A stretch of DNA of 64,000 bases from contig CALYLW010000070.1 of the NCBI GenBank assembly GCA_944989445.1, positions 1,593,852-1,657,851 of the forward strand, in the 5' to 3' direction. Of this stretch, positions 9,982-21,656 are shown piece after piece; position 1 is the stretch's first letter, and the number at the start of each line of letters is the position of its first letter. The notes beneath the pieces are model-generated. The model saw only the letters and a program-made list of their open reading frames with translations, ran no database searches and was not told the origin of the DNA. The position numbers and the translations under genes were made by a program. The DNA is from Ampullaceana balthica (lineage: Eukaryota; Mollusca; Gastropoda; Lymnaeidae).

Positions 9982-11916
9982 CATGGGCGTCGCTAGGAAT
10001 TTTTCCAGGGGGGCGGCAAAAACAGCACGATTTTTTTTTATTCAACTGATAATGGCATACAGGTTCAAATTTTAATTAAATTCAAGTTAAGTATAACATA
10101 AGGGTCGAAAAAAGCCTTAGAAATTAATAAGACTTACAAATTAGCGCTGTAATAGCTCATATACAAAATATATTAAAGCATTTAATAAAATGAAAATCTA
10201 AGTTGTCACGAGAAAATAACATTTTGCTGTGAAACAATATACGTGTAGAAAATGCAGGATTACCAAAGATGGATATCAGAAATTTTTTTTACAGGCTAAA
10301 GGTAGAGCACTCGCGGGATGCGGGATTCCGAAATGTCGTTATAAGAAGATTTTTTGGCGTCTGCAGCATCTGACTTATCATTGGCATTGAGGACAACAGT
10401 ACAAGTTCAACAACTGAAGCAACTATTCCTTATTTGATTGTCTCTGACACTTATTCATTTTCTAAATTGGATATTGGAAGGTATGTCTGGACACACGACC
10501 TTTCAAATGAGTTGAAATTGCAGCTTTTTCTTGATTTTTGGACACCTGATAAAAAGTAAGGTATTTTAGAGATGACAGTAAGGGAAACAAAATTTTTAGT
10601 TTTTAGATATGCATGGCTATCAGACTATTCACCGCGGCTTGTATACTCGCAAATGTTAAAAAGTGCCTTTTGCAAATATTTCGTGTTGTTTCCGCAAAAA
10701 GTGTGTCGAGGAGTTCAGTGGGCATTTGTCATCAAACCATGTACAAAATACAAAGATTTTAAGGAAGACGCACGTAGCCACCTGCAAAGCACATGGTACA
10801 AAGGCTCTCATGAAGATAAAAGCAATTTCGTTGCATTATTAAAAGCCAAATTAGTTTCTACAGATGAGCAGTTGGACTGATCATTTAAAAGACAAAGTCA
10901 AGAAAATTGCAACAAAGTGGGTGTCATAATTTCTACAATCCTATTTTGCGGCATGCATGATTTAGCACTTCGTGGAATAGAATCAAATTCGAGAAATTTT
11001 TATGACCTGTTAGAATTATGTGTTGAATCTGGACATGAAGTTCTTGGTAATAATTTGTCAATTGGTTCTGGTAGTGCTAAGTATATCTCGGCAACTACGC
11101 AAAACACTATAAACGAAATTTGTTGGTCTCTCTTTCATCAAGACATTGTTCGTGAAGCAAATAATTCAGTTGCATTTTCTATACATGCCGACGAGACAAA
11201 TGACATTTCAGGCATTGAGCAGATTCTACTTGGTGTTTTATCAAAGAACAAAATGGGAAAATGATGGTCACAGAAGGATTCCTGGGATATATTACAATTG
11301 TCGATAGAACAGCTGAAGGTTTAGCCAACACCATCATTACTAATTCATTAGAATTTGGATTAGATATGACAAAACTTGTTGGTCAAGGATGCGACGGATG
11401 TTCTAAAATGGCAGGTAAAGAAGGAGGAGTCCAAGCAATAATTCGAAAAAAATACCCAAAGGCAGCATTTGTACATTGCAGTTCACATAAACTATATCTT
11501 GTCGTGAACGATTTAAATAATGTGAAAGCTGTACGAAACACAATAGGAACAATTAAGTCAATTATAGTGTTTTTCCGAGAAATTAATCAGCGAAGAAAAC
11601 CAATTACAAATGTTCCTTTGCTATGCAAAACTAGATGAACACAAAAAAAAGCGTGCGGATTTTGCTGAAAATGTAACAGAAATTGCTAAACAACTGGAAT
11701 ATTTAGAACAATCAGTAATTTAATCAGTTATGATTGCAGATATATATTTTTTATGTTTGATATATGTGCTCTGTCTTCAATGTAATAAAATTTCAGGAAA
11801 ATTAGTTCAGTTTTATTGTAACAACTCAACTGCAATATGACATTTTTATGACACTTTTCCAAAATGTAGCGGGGGCAATTGCCCCCCCCCCTTTGCCCCC
11901 CTAGCCGACGCCCATG
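9982..11916 (+). mobile_element. hAT transposon, 1935 bp, internally deleted, 8-bp TSD
   Basis: The left end CATGGGCGTCGCTAGG and the reverse complement of the right end CATGGGCGTCGGCTAGG are inverted repeats followed by G-rich subterminal DNA. The perfect 8-bp duplication CGTGTAGC flanks it at 9974-9981 and 11917-11924. Inside is a decayed ZMYM1/TTF-type hAT transposase (10385-11721). At under 2 kb it is shorter than a complete member and lacks the C-terminal dimerisation region. Confidence 0.88.
10385..11721 (+). pseudogene. Broken ZMYM1-like (DUF4371-type) hAT transposase
   Basis: Conserved blocks appear in order: an N-terminal piece ending near FWTPDKK; KSAFCKYFVLFP (TTF-type zinc-finger region); WYKGSHEDKSNF; an RNase-H-fold start with FSIHADETNDIS; GQGCDGCSKMAGKEGGVQAI; and FVHCSSHKLYLVVNDLN. 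These are hallmarks of the ZMYM1/hAT-like transposase group. Breaks seen: TAA at about 10557, an in-frame TGA at 10878-10880, a frameshift near 11258-11264, and a TGA at 11636-11638 where the family normally has Trp after KTR. The C-terminal third is missing. The protein cannot function from this locus. Confidence 0.85.
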
Positions 11917-12230
11917 CGTGTAGCTATACCACATAGCCATCTTTACATATGACCACGTAATTGTTTTTGTAGGTGTCTTTAAGGTGGCCACTATAACTGA
12001 TTAGTTGAGTAAATCATAAAGGAATATTTAAAAACATTATGTCACTACACCATTTCTAATATCTGTTCGATGATTTCTTCGATATTTTTTATCATCTGCT
12101 TCTACAGTTTCAGAATTCTTCGTTTTTCTTTTATTTTTTTCGTCTTCCATTGCAGTTTCTATTCTGAAACATAAAAAGTATATATTTCATTAATTACATT
12201 AGAATGAGTTTGTTTTTCAGGACATATAGT

Positions 12231-12434
12231 TTATCGTTAACCAACTTCGTTTAAAGGATATCATTTTATTGTTAACAAGCCTGGTTTAATTAAAGATAGT
12301 TTTTATCGTTAACAAGCCTGGTTTAAAGGATAGTTTTAATCGTTAAGCAACTGGGTTTAAAGGATAGTTAGCTTTTATCGTTAACAAGCTTGGTTTAACG
12401 GATAGTTATATATCGTTAACAATCTTGGTTTAAA
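12231..12434 (+). repeat. Degenerate ~43-bp minisatellite, about 5 units
   Basis: Repeats of ATCGTTAACAAGCCTGGTTT plus AAAGGATAGTTT with substitutions and small indels between units. Confidence 0.8.
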
Positions 12435-12436
12435 GC

Positions 12437-12520
12437 AGGGGTCGGGAAACCATGGCTCGCGAGCCAGATGTGGCTTTATTGACGGCTGCATCTGTCTCTC
12501 AGACAAATGTTCGTTTATAA
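12437..12520. mobile_element. hAT-like left terminus
   Basis: CAGGGGTCGGGAAACCATGG followed by CTCGCGAGCC is a common hAT-type end. A partner-like end, GTTCACCGACTCCTG, occurs at about 13596-13610, but the 8 bases outside the two ends do not match, so the pair is unproven. Confidence 0.45.
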
Positions 12521-12728
12521 AAAAAATACGTTTATTCAGACTCAATTGATCTATATATTAATTGCATATTTAAAAAAAGCATAACAATGTTATAAAAAAT
12601 AATTCAGAGATATAATTATTGCACTTTTATTGTGGAAATTACAAAAAATACACACATTTATTTGAATTTTTAGTTTTAATCATAATGCATGGCTCTCACA
12701 GAATTACTTTTCAAAAAATATGTGGTGT

Positions 12729-12915
12729 TTCTAATTTTTTAATTTACGGGTTTTAGGTATAAGGGACAATTATAATAAACCATTTGCAGGTTAAAAGAAA
12801 CCTTCCTGCCAAATTTGGTCCCCGTCCGTCATTTGGTTTTTCGTGATTGACGAACTTACAGTCGAAAAGTGAAACATAGAAACATAGAAACATCAACTGA
12901 GCTGTGTATATTAAA
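12729..12915 (+). repeat. Dispersed repeat, family shared with 45480-45727
   Basis: Contains AAGGGACAATTA, CCTGCCAAATTTGGTCCCCG and GTCATTTGGTTTTTCGTGAT, then AGTGAAACATAGAAAC, in the same order as at 45480-45727. It ends near CAACTGAGCTGTGTAT. Confidence 0.7.
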
Positions 12916-13134
12916 TGCGTCATGTGTACGAGTACGCTTGGAACATATGCCCACTATTGAACCGGTTCCTTCAGAAAATGCATATTAAAATTTAACAACT
13001 ATGTACATTGCTTACCTACGTACTTATACGGAGAAACCTAAACCCAACCTACTTTCATTTATATTGACACGAGTGACAATAAACCTAATCCACATGACTT
13101 GATTGTATCAAGTTTCCGTTCTGTGACATTTAAA

Positions 13135-14003
13135 ATTATTGCCTTAAAAACTGACCTAAGAAGAAAAGTTGTTTTGTGCTCCTCTCGAATTGCGATGTCA
13201 AGAATTTGATGCATTCAATAAAGATAATGAATACTTTGAATAATTTTAAATGGGCACATTTATCATTATATCTAGAATTACCAGGGGCGTTAGACCAAAA
13301 ACCATTAGAACAATCATATCAAACTTAAAAAGTTTTTACATGTAATTGTATCAAATAGATCCCCTACCCCCACCCCAAAATGGATATTCCGAGTCGTTTT
13401 GACAAAAAATATCTACTCATAATCCTATTCAGGTCATTTTAGACACTTGTCATGCTTTTAAAATTCACCTGATGAATTTTCGTAAGGGGGGGGGGTATGG
13501 CTTACGAGGCATGTGGGCGGGACCTCAAGCATTGGGGTGGGGGGGTTTAACGCACACATATAAACTTTAATATTTTGGGGTAACGGGTAAAAAAGTTCAC
13601 CGACTCCTGCAGTAAGAGAACCAAACGGAGCGGTGGTTACATCACAGGTGCATTGAAGTCAACATCAAACGACGCAGGGTAACAATTTCATACGTTCTCT
13701 TGTGGGTTCTCAAAATTACGGATTATATATCTAATTAGATTTAATTTTTATTTCTTGATAAATTAAGACTTAAGCCAACCGGCGTCTGATTGCCTACGGA
13801 CCAGCACTTTGAGAAGCACTGATCGTTTAAAAAAATGTAATTAAATAAATTGTAAGCGACCAAATATTTAAGGGGAAGTTTTATAGTTACCCTTTTGATG
13901 TGACGTCACATTTTTCAACCCTTCTCCCCCCCCTCGTCACACATCGTCACAAAAGTGTGACCCCGTCACCCCTAAGTGCGTGACGTCATTTATGGACGAC
14001 CCC
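13135..14003. mobile_element. GGGGCCGTCC / TGACGTCA-end DNA element, copy 1 (left end lost)
   Basis: The body matches 32886-33776 over several blocks (e.g. GAAAAGTTGTTTTGTGCTCC, AATTTGATGCATTCAA). The right end carries GTGACGTCACAT, CGTCACAAAAGTGTGACC and TGACGTCATTTATGGACG. No left terminus is visible here. Confidence 0.7.
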
Positions 14004-14084
14004 TTGACCTGCAGAGTGAAGAAACTGTTATAGCCCCTTTATTGCACTGTAGAGACTTTTAACGCATTTTAACTTTCTTATTTA

Positions 14085-14514
14085 CTAGCTGACACGCGGC
14101 GTAGCATACGCCGCTAATGATTTAGTGACGGGTGAAGACTTCCTGAAAGACACAGTTGTCAAAATGGGGTGGGTTTGGGCAAACGACTGTGAGTAAATGA
14201 AAAGAAGGAAATCTTGAGAGACCCGCGGCGTAGTTTACGTCGCAAACTTGCTCGTCATAGAAAGTGCAAAGAACGGTTTGGGGGGGGGGTGAGAGTACAG
14301 ACACAAAAAAGCAGCACTTAGTAAATAAAAAATAGCGAGTAAACGTAAAGACATGCACACTGAGGTTGTTGTTACCCGCCTCCCATTTATTAACCGACGT
14401 TCACTCGCATTGTTTTGATTTCTTCGTGTTGTAGTTTGTGTCCGTTCTTTCTCAACTCTCTTTGCACTCTCCATGAGCAAGTCTGCGGCGTATGCTACGC
14501 CGCGGGGCGTCTAG
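14085..14514. mobile_element. Element with a CTAG-plus-hairpin at both ends
   Basis: CTAG at 14085 is followed by a 19-base hairpin (GCGGCGTAGCATACGCCGC, 14096-14114). At the other end the reverse-complement hairpin (14484-14502) is followed by seven bases and CTAG (14511-14514). A related but mutated hairpin lies at about 14223-14242. A hairpin followed by CTRR is the 3' end of Helitrons, but RTE-type LINE ends can look similar. Two such ends facing outward suggest a tail-to-tail pair (inference). Confidence 0.6.
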
Positions 14515-14878
14515 TTTCATAATAATTATAAATCATCAAATCCTATTTTTAAATTGTTCCCTTTTCAAAAATTAAAATATAAGCCTAAAACAATGACGTC
14601 ATATAATATCAAGAAAACAATGACGTCATATAATATTTTTATACAAATCGATCGCAGCGCAACCGAGCAGCATTATTCCATACATACATACATACATACA
14701 TACATACATACAGACAGACAACTGGAATTATGTATATTGATTTTTCTTGGTTTTGTATTTCTGTAATATGTATGTATTTGTAAATGCGTACTCACTGTAT
14801 ATAAATTTACCCATTGTACTATTTTATACTATTGTTAAGTTGTGTTGCTTGTCCTATTAGTAAACGCGTATACATGTA
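14515..14878. other. Non-coding; CRE-containing direct repeat and (CATA)n
   Basis: Two direct copies of AACAATGACGTCATATAATA (about 14589-14635) each contain the palindrome TGACGTCA. A (CATA)n microsatellite follows at 14680-14712. No gene seen. Confidence 0.6.
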
Positions 14879-15901
14879 TATCTTATCTTATCGGTTACAG
14901 ACACCCCTTGTTTACAGTAGATTATTGCGTCCTACGCTTATCTATGGTTTGTGCCTAGTCCTGCATTCTTATTAGAGTTTTAAATGTTGATAAAGTGTTG
15001 GTTTTCCTGTTTTCTTCAGGCAACCCATGCCACGCCCGAATTCCGGACGGGAACATCGAAAATTTGTATGTGTTTGTTCTTGCATACGGAATAAGAAAGT
15101 TTTTTTTACCCATATGTTGATCAGAGGGTTGTATTAAGTTATCTGTGTGTTGTATCTCTAAATTAGAATTAATTGCTTTATGTATAATTAACACTTTATT
15201 CTTGGTTCTTCTATCCTCTAGAGTTTCAAGGTTTAATGATTTAACTAATGGTGTTATTCTGGTCAGTTTTGAATTTTCTCCAGTAATGAATCTGGCAGCT
15301 CTTTTTTGAATTTGTTCTAGTTTATCAATGTTTTATTTGGTGGATGGGTCCCATACAGAAGTTGCATATTCTAGTACAGGTCTCACCAAAGTGAGGTAGC
15401 ATTTTATTTTTATATCTCTATTACATTTGTAAAAGTTTCTTTTTATAAAGCCTAAGGTTTTATTTGATTTGTTAGTAACTTCATTGACATGGGGATTCCA
15501 TGATAGTTATCTCATTTATTTTTACTCCTAAGTATTTTGCATCTTTAGTTTGGGTCAGTTCTTTTCCATGAATGAAATGCTTTGAATTTATTTGTTTCTT
15601 TTTCTTTGTTACTCTTAACAGTTGACACTTTTCTGGGTGGAAAGACATACTCCATTTAATTTCTCATTTTATCAATTATCTAAGTCTTTTTGTAAAATGT
15701 TGCTACCTTGTTCTGATTTAATTATTCTATAGATTATAAAATCATCAGCAAATAAGCCAACATTTGTTCCTGTTGAGATGTAGTTGAGTAAATCATTTAT
15801 ATAAATTAAAAAGAGTAAGGGACCTAGAACAGTTCCTTTTGGAACTCCTGAGTTAACAGTTATTGGTGCAGATTTAGATACATTAATTATTACAGTTTGT
15901 A
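14879..15901 (-). mobile_element. 5'-truncated LINE, copy 2 of the 37977 family
   Basis: Reverse complement of the 3' half of the LINE at 37977-39997. The plus strand begins with TATCTTATCTTATCGGTTAC (its tail), then the conserved C-terminal codons (14955-15194 encode IHKAINSNLEIQH...FPSGIRAWHGLPEE), and runs back to ACTGTAATAATTAATG near the reverse-transcriptase core. Several frameshifts and stops make it dead. Truncation from the 5' side is the normal result of target-primed reverse transcription. Confidence 0.85.
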
Positions 15902-16440
15902 TATGTTTTTGTGGATTATTGCTTCAATATCTCAATTGCCTTGATGCACAGCTATCGTGTAAGTTTATTCCTCCACTATAGTTTAGATTGTATTAGTGAT
16001 GTATGTATTTTTCCTTGGAATATTTATCTGTTAAGTATTTGTTGATTTCTTTTAAAACTGTCGGTGGAAATTCCTATTTTGTCCCACTGTATATTGTGTT
16101 AGAAATGACATAATTTGTGTCTATTACTGTGCTACTGCCAAACAATTAGACTGCTGTAAGCGCCATGAGCCCTGGCTCTGATGTTCCCCAGAATGTCACT
16201 CTATTCGCCCCTACCTTGCCTATGGGATCGTACATAAATGACGTCACGCGAGTTTGGTCGATTTTTACCCCCCCCCTTTTTTTTCTTCTGGTCACACTTT
16301 GCCTATGAATATCGTCCACTTAAACTAATCACAAGCAAGATCTTCATTTGATTATTGTTGAAGGACATACAGACGATAACGCATTGTAACCAATAAAGTC
16401 TAAAATTTGAGACTAGTATAAATCTAATAATTCAATCTTA
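15902..16440. other. Non-coding stretch with one TGACGTCACGC element end
   Basis: Bases about 16205-16300 carry CATAAATGACGTCACGCGAG and GATTTTTACCCCCC, like the left ends at 32552 and 50033, with no partner end. Nothing else is recognised. Confidence 0.5.
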
Positions 16441-16881
16441 GGTGTTGTCCTAACTGTGCCCTAACTGTGCCCTAACTTTGCCATATAACTGTGCCCTAAC
16501 TTTGCCATATAACTGTGCCCTAACTGTGCCATATAACTGTGCCCTAACTGTGCCCTAACTTTGCAATATAACTGTTCCCTAACTGTGCCCTAACTGTGCC
16601 ATATAACTGTGCCCTAACTGTGCCATATAACTGTGCCCTAACTTTGCCCTAACTGTGCTTTATAACTGTGCCCTAACTTTGCCATATAACTGTGCCCTAA
16701 CTGTGCCATATAACTGTGCCCTAACTGTGCTCTAACTGTTTCCTAACTGTGCTCTAACTGTGCTCTAACTGTTTCCTAACTGTGCCCTAACTGTGCTCTA
16801 ACTGTTCCCTAACTGTGCCCTATCTGTGCCATATAACTTTGCCCTAACTGTGCCATATAACGGTGTCCTAACTGTGCCCTA
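16441..16881 (+). repeat. AACTGTGCCCT minisatellite (11- and 13-bp units)
   Basis: Tandem AACTGTGCCCT (11 bp) mixed with AACTGTGCCATAT (13 bp) and variants (CTCT, TTCC, TTTGCC). About 440 bp in all. Confidence 0.92.
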
Positions 16882-16899
16882 CCATATCTATTTTACTTA

Positions 16900-18007
16900 T
16901 CCATGCTCTTGCCTTTTGAATTGTAGTCTTATTCTAAAATTTAGTTTACGTTCAAGTTACAAGCTATAAGTCAAAGCTGTTGACTATTAAATATGATGGT
17001 AAGATTTTCCGTTGGCACTGGACTCTAACATGAGGAAACAATATGTAGAAGGGAACAAAAGATGATTCGTCTATCAGAAAGTAAACCTTTAGTGGTCCGA
17101 CTTAACATAAGGTTATAATGTGGAAACATTCAACTTTATTCAAGAAAAAAGAATACTTACGTTATGCTGACCTTGGGTCTGTGCTTGAACATACATCGTA
17201 TAATGTTGCACCAAAGTTCCGCATCACATTTGGGCAATCCTGTATAGATAATATAATGAAAGCCATTAAATATCGGGATATGCACGACGGTAAACAGATA
17301 AATTTGAGAAGAATTTCACCTCACATACAGTGTACAAAAATTAAATTAAAGAAAATATACCTAATATGGTAGATTAATTCTACACACAGTAGCTAAAAAT
17401 GCCTAGTTCTAAGTTATGTTTTCTAACAACAGCTAACCTTTCACTACTAACTGTAGATACATCAAATGTTTATGACTTCATATAAAAAATTACAGTTTTC
17501 TATAGTTAAGTACTCATTACTCTAACGATTCCCTCCCCTGAAAGGCATTTTGTCAATAGGACCCACAAGAAATTTTCACATCAAAAATGGGGAGTATCAG
17601 GCTATTGCCAGCTTTTGTTTTTAGAGTATCCCCAAAATTTTCCCTCCCTTCACGTAATTTATCTCAATAACGCCAAATGTATTGAATACTTCGTGACAAG
17701 AACAACGTTTCTTCCATGTGTGATATTACACAAAGTTCAAATCTTCAAAGTGATACGAATTTTTCAAGCGCATATTAAACAAAGCCCATATTGCATGATC
17801 TGGGTTAAGTGGTTCCCTTGTCTTCTTGTGTCACTTTCAAAGAATTCCAGTTCCTGTGTTAAAATATCTGCAAGTGTTGCATCGAAAGATTTAAAACCAT
17901 TTCAATTGTTACCCGAGAAGTGTAAAAATCTCTACAACTGTTTGATCACATTACCATATGTCAATGCCATGATAAGTCTTCATACATCCGTTCATATGTT
18001 TCAACGG
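16900..18007. other. No supported gene
   Basis: Two plus-strand frames are open (17118-17372, 84 codons; 17615-18043, 142 codons) but have no recognisable motif. The minus strand opposite 17640-17990 also shows a short protein-like stretch (DILTQELEFFESDTRRQ) interrupted by stops, so an old transposon relic is possible. Confidence 0.4.
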
Positions 18008-18177
18008 AGTGCTGGATTTACCTATTTGCTAAACCAGCTATAGCTAAGGGCCCCGGTCTCCATGGAGGCCCCCTGGAACATATTTACATATTTGGCGCTG
18101 ACATATAATATCTGGACTTCAAAAGGGCCCCCATATCTCCAATAGCTGTGGGCCCATCAAGTTTAAATCCGTCCCTG
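18008..18177. mobile_element. hAT-like short palindromic element
   Basis: The left part GTGCTGGATTTACC and the reverse complement of the right end CAGGGACGGATTTAA resemble each other. The interior has paired AGGGCCCC blocks and AGCTATAGCT/AATAGCTG. Flanking 8-mers (TTTCAACG, ATTGAACG) agree only partly. Confidence 0.55.
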
Positions 18178-19031
18178 ATTGAACGTGTTGCGTCTATCGT
18201 CATCTGTTAATGCGGACTTTTAAAAATTCAACTGACAGCATGGAACAATTTCGTGTTTTATCTCTTAAATTAGATAAATATTTTCTTGTTATCTTCACAT
18301 CATGTCAACCTCATTATATCGGCTAGCGAGGATACTCTTTCTCTGTGAATGTTGAGTGAGGGACCGTAAACCTTATACCACCTGTGGCGAACAAAATGTT
18401 GGGGAGACTGCAATCAGGCTTATAGGTAAGTAGATGGATAACATGCAAACCGGGTACTAGTGACCCTTACAAGGCGTCACAAAACAGCGGTCGCTCACTC
18501 ATGCCCTGTTTGGATGTTATCCATCTACTTACAACCTTGTCGACACATCAAGTGTTACACTTCTGCAAAGTTTTTCCTAACTAAACAAGCTTTCTTCCAC
18601 ATAATAGTCTTTCTGACTTACGTTTTCCCAACTTCTAACAATATTGCATACCAATGGTTACACAATATTCAAGTGCTCTATCCCAAGTACTTTACTTGGT
18701 CTCCGGCTAACTAGAGATTTCCCCCAAATCTCGTAAGTGCCAAGCCTTATGGTAAATAATCTTAAGAGACGCGCTCACCTGAAAAATCTTTGGAATTCTC
18801 TACATGTCTCTACTTAACTAAACTGTATTTATTTTAATAATTTTCTTGCATCAATGACAAGTGTAAAAAAAAGCATCCTTGTAAAATAATGTTTGCAGAT
18901 TGTTAAAGAAAAATAAAATATTTGATGACTTTTAAGCAGTGGCCACTTATACTTCACCATAAATTAAAAATACTAGCGTCATTATCTATCTACCAATAAA
19001 ATATTTTAAAAAATTAACAAAAAACAAACTA
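18178..19031. other. 3' flank of the Ig-like gene, no other gene seen
   Basis: Downstream of the minus-strand stop. The minus strand offers several AATAAA or ATTAAA words. A short direct repeat involving GTAGATGGATAACAT / ATGTTATCCATCTAC (18430-18530) forms an inverted pair. No coding signal. Confidence 0.4.
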
Positions 19032-19297
19032 TTACAAACCGTTTTGAATCACGTTAATTATTATTTTTACTGTTAGAAATATTCCTGTGAATCCGGAAAA
19101 GATAGAAAGCGCAATGGTCGCAGCTCTGTAAGGTATCACGGGCTCTGGGATTTTATTATCATTTGATTGCGTTGTTGATGGCGTTGTTGATGGTATTGTT
19201 GATGGCGTTGGTGATGGAGATGTTGATGGTGTTGTTGGTGGTGCAGTCGAGGAGGTCGTTGTGTTGACGAAATGTGTGGGCTCGTCTTGTGCATCCT
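19032..19297 (-). CDS. Exon 3: Thr/Ser/Pro stalk, membrane helix and stop
   Basis: The strong acceptor TTCTTTTTCTTATTTCAG precedes AG-GAT. The stalk repeats TPST, PSTTP and SPSP, typical of O-glycosylated mucin-like stems. The helix AATIALSIFSGFTGIFLTV is followed by KIIINVIQNGL and TAA at 19034-19032. The repetitive stalk codons are the origin of the GTTGATGGCGTT repeats seen on the plus strand. Confidence 0.72.
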
Positions 19298-19473
19298 CTG
19301 AAATAAGAAAAAGAACAACAAAAAAAAGATAATGAAAGTAATGAGAAAACTAGAACATTGTCATGATGCGAGATGATTGACAGATGTGTGGCATTGGTTG
19401 TAGTATACGATAGTGCAGATAGAAACAAAAATAAATTACAGTGATAAGAACATTATATTTTGAGAGATAGAGT

Positions 19474-19560
<87 letters not shown>

Positions 19561-21595
19561 GTGATGTTATTGAACAGTTAGAAATGTTTTATTAAATCCT
19601 TTATATTAACTCGTGGTGTCTGCGGCCGCCCGCGCGGCCGCCCGCCCGCCCTTGTCGCCAAAACTTTTGATCGATTTTTAACCCACTTGCTCGTAAGCTA
19701 GCGAGCTGAAATTTGAAGGCAGTTTCGTACTGTTAATAAAAACAAAGTATCAAAATTTCAGATCGATCGCATGTACCGTAATTAAATTATTGATTTTTTA
19801 GATTATTTTATTTATTCCTTGTTACGTGCTATTTTTTGAGATAGAGCGTCGCGGTGCGTATTATATTGAACAACCTTTCTGTCACGCAATAAGGTGCGTA
19901 TTTTATTGACAACTCTTTTTACAAACATATTCCTGATCGGTGCGCATTATATTAAACATGTTTTACGACACAACTGCAATTTTGTATTTCTGGATGGTCT
20001 GGCGCTGCGTATTATAATGAACATTCTTTTAGTTACGTCTCGTACATAAAGGATTTATAGTGAAAAACTTGTTTTTTTTTACAGTTTTTAAATCCTTTAT
20101 ATTAACTCGTGGTGTCTGCGGCCGACCGACCGACCGACCTTGTCGCAAAAACTTTTGATCGATTTTTAACCCACTTGCTCGCAAGATAGCGAGCTGAAAT
20201 TTTGCAGGCACTTTCGTACCGATGATAAAAACAATGTATCAAAATTTCAGATCGATCGCATGTACCGTAATTAAATTATTGATTTTTTAGATTATTTTAT
20301 TTATTCCTTTGTATCATGCTATTTTTTGAGATAGAGCGTCGCGGTGCGTATTATATTGAACAACCTTTCTGTCGCGCAATAAGGTGCGTATTTTATTGAC
20401 AGCTCTTTTTATAAACATATTCCTGATCGGTGCGCATTATATTAAACATGTTTTACGACACAACTGCAATTTTGTATTTCGTGGATGGTCTGGCGCTGCG
20501 TATTATAATGAACATTCTTTTAATTACTTCTCGTACATAAAGGATTTATAGTAAAAAACTTGGTTTTTTTACGGGTTTTTCTTATTAAGTCCTTTATATT
20601 AACTCGTGGTGTCTGCGGCCGCCCGCCCGACCGCCCGCCCAACCGTCCGCCCTTGTCGCCAAAACTTTTGATCGATTTTTAACCCACTTGCTTGTAAGCC
20701 AGCGAGTTGAAATTTTGCAGGCAGTTTCGTACCGGTAATAAAAACAATGTATCAAAGTTTCAGATCGATCTCATGTACCGTAATTAAATTATTAATTTTT
20801 TAGATTTTTTTTATTTATTCCTATGTATCATGCATTTTTCGAGATAGAGCGTCGCGGTGAGTATTATATTGAACAACCTTTCTGTCGCGCAATAAGGTGC
20901 GCATTTTATTGACAGCACTTTTTATAAACATATTCCAGATCGGTGCGCATTATATTAAACACGTTTTACGACACAACTGCAATTTTGTATTTTTGGATGG
21001 TCTTGCGCTGAGTGTTATAATGAACATTCTTTTAGTTACGTCTCATACGTAAAGGATTTATAGTTGTTTGTATTTAAAATTATTATTGACTTACAGAAAA
21101 TGATGATTTTGATTCCTTAACTCTTTTGGGGCTAAAACTAAGAAAAAATTGTGTTGTTATCTTTGGATGACGAGGGCCTAACTGTATAACAATTGCGTTA
21201 AATTTCGGTTTCACTAAAATTATTAAACAAACATTTAATTAGGTGAAAAAGTTTATAAGAATTCGACATATAGCTGAGAATTCTAAAGATTATAACCTTC
21301 CCACATGTCGCTGCGTACATTTTTCTTGACATGAAATTTGAAATCTCCTCATATTTTAAAGTAACCACATACATTTTAGGTAACTACTTATAAAATTCGT
21401 TAACTCATACATATAATATATGTGAGAAAATTTTTTAAAAACAGAGACACATTAGCAAAGTATGACTTTATAAGGCGGTTATAAAAGACTTATTTTCAGA
21501 AATGACAAAAAGAAAAACCAAAATCTTGATTAGCTGAAGAGTTCCATCTTTATAAAACGACCTTCATAGTACACGCACGCACAATCACACACACA

Positions 21596-21656
<61 letters not shown>

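Noticed and set aside
17615..18043. 142-codon plus ORF as a gene
   Set aside because: No domain, runs into a hAT-like element at 18008; an equally suggestive broken frame is on the opposite strand.
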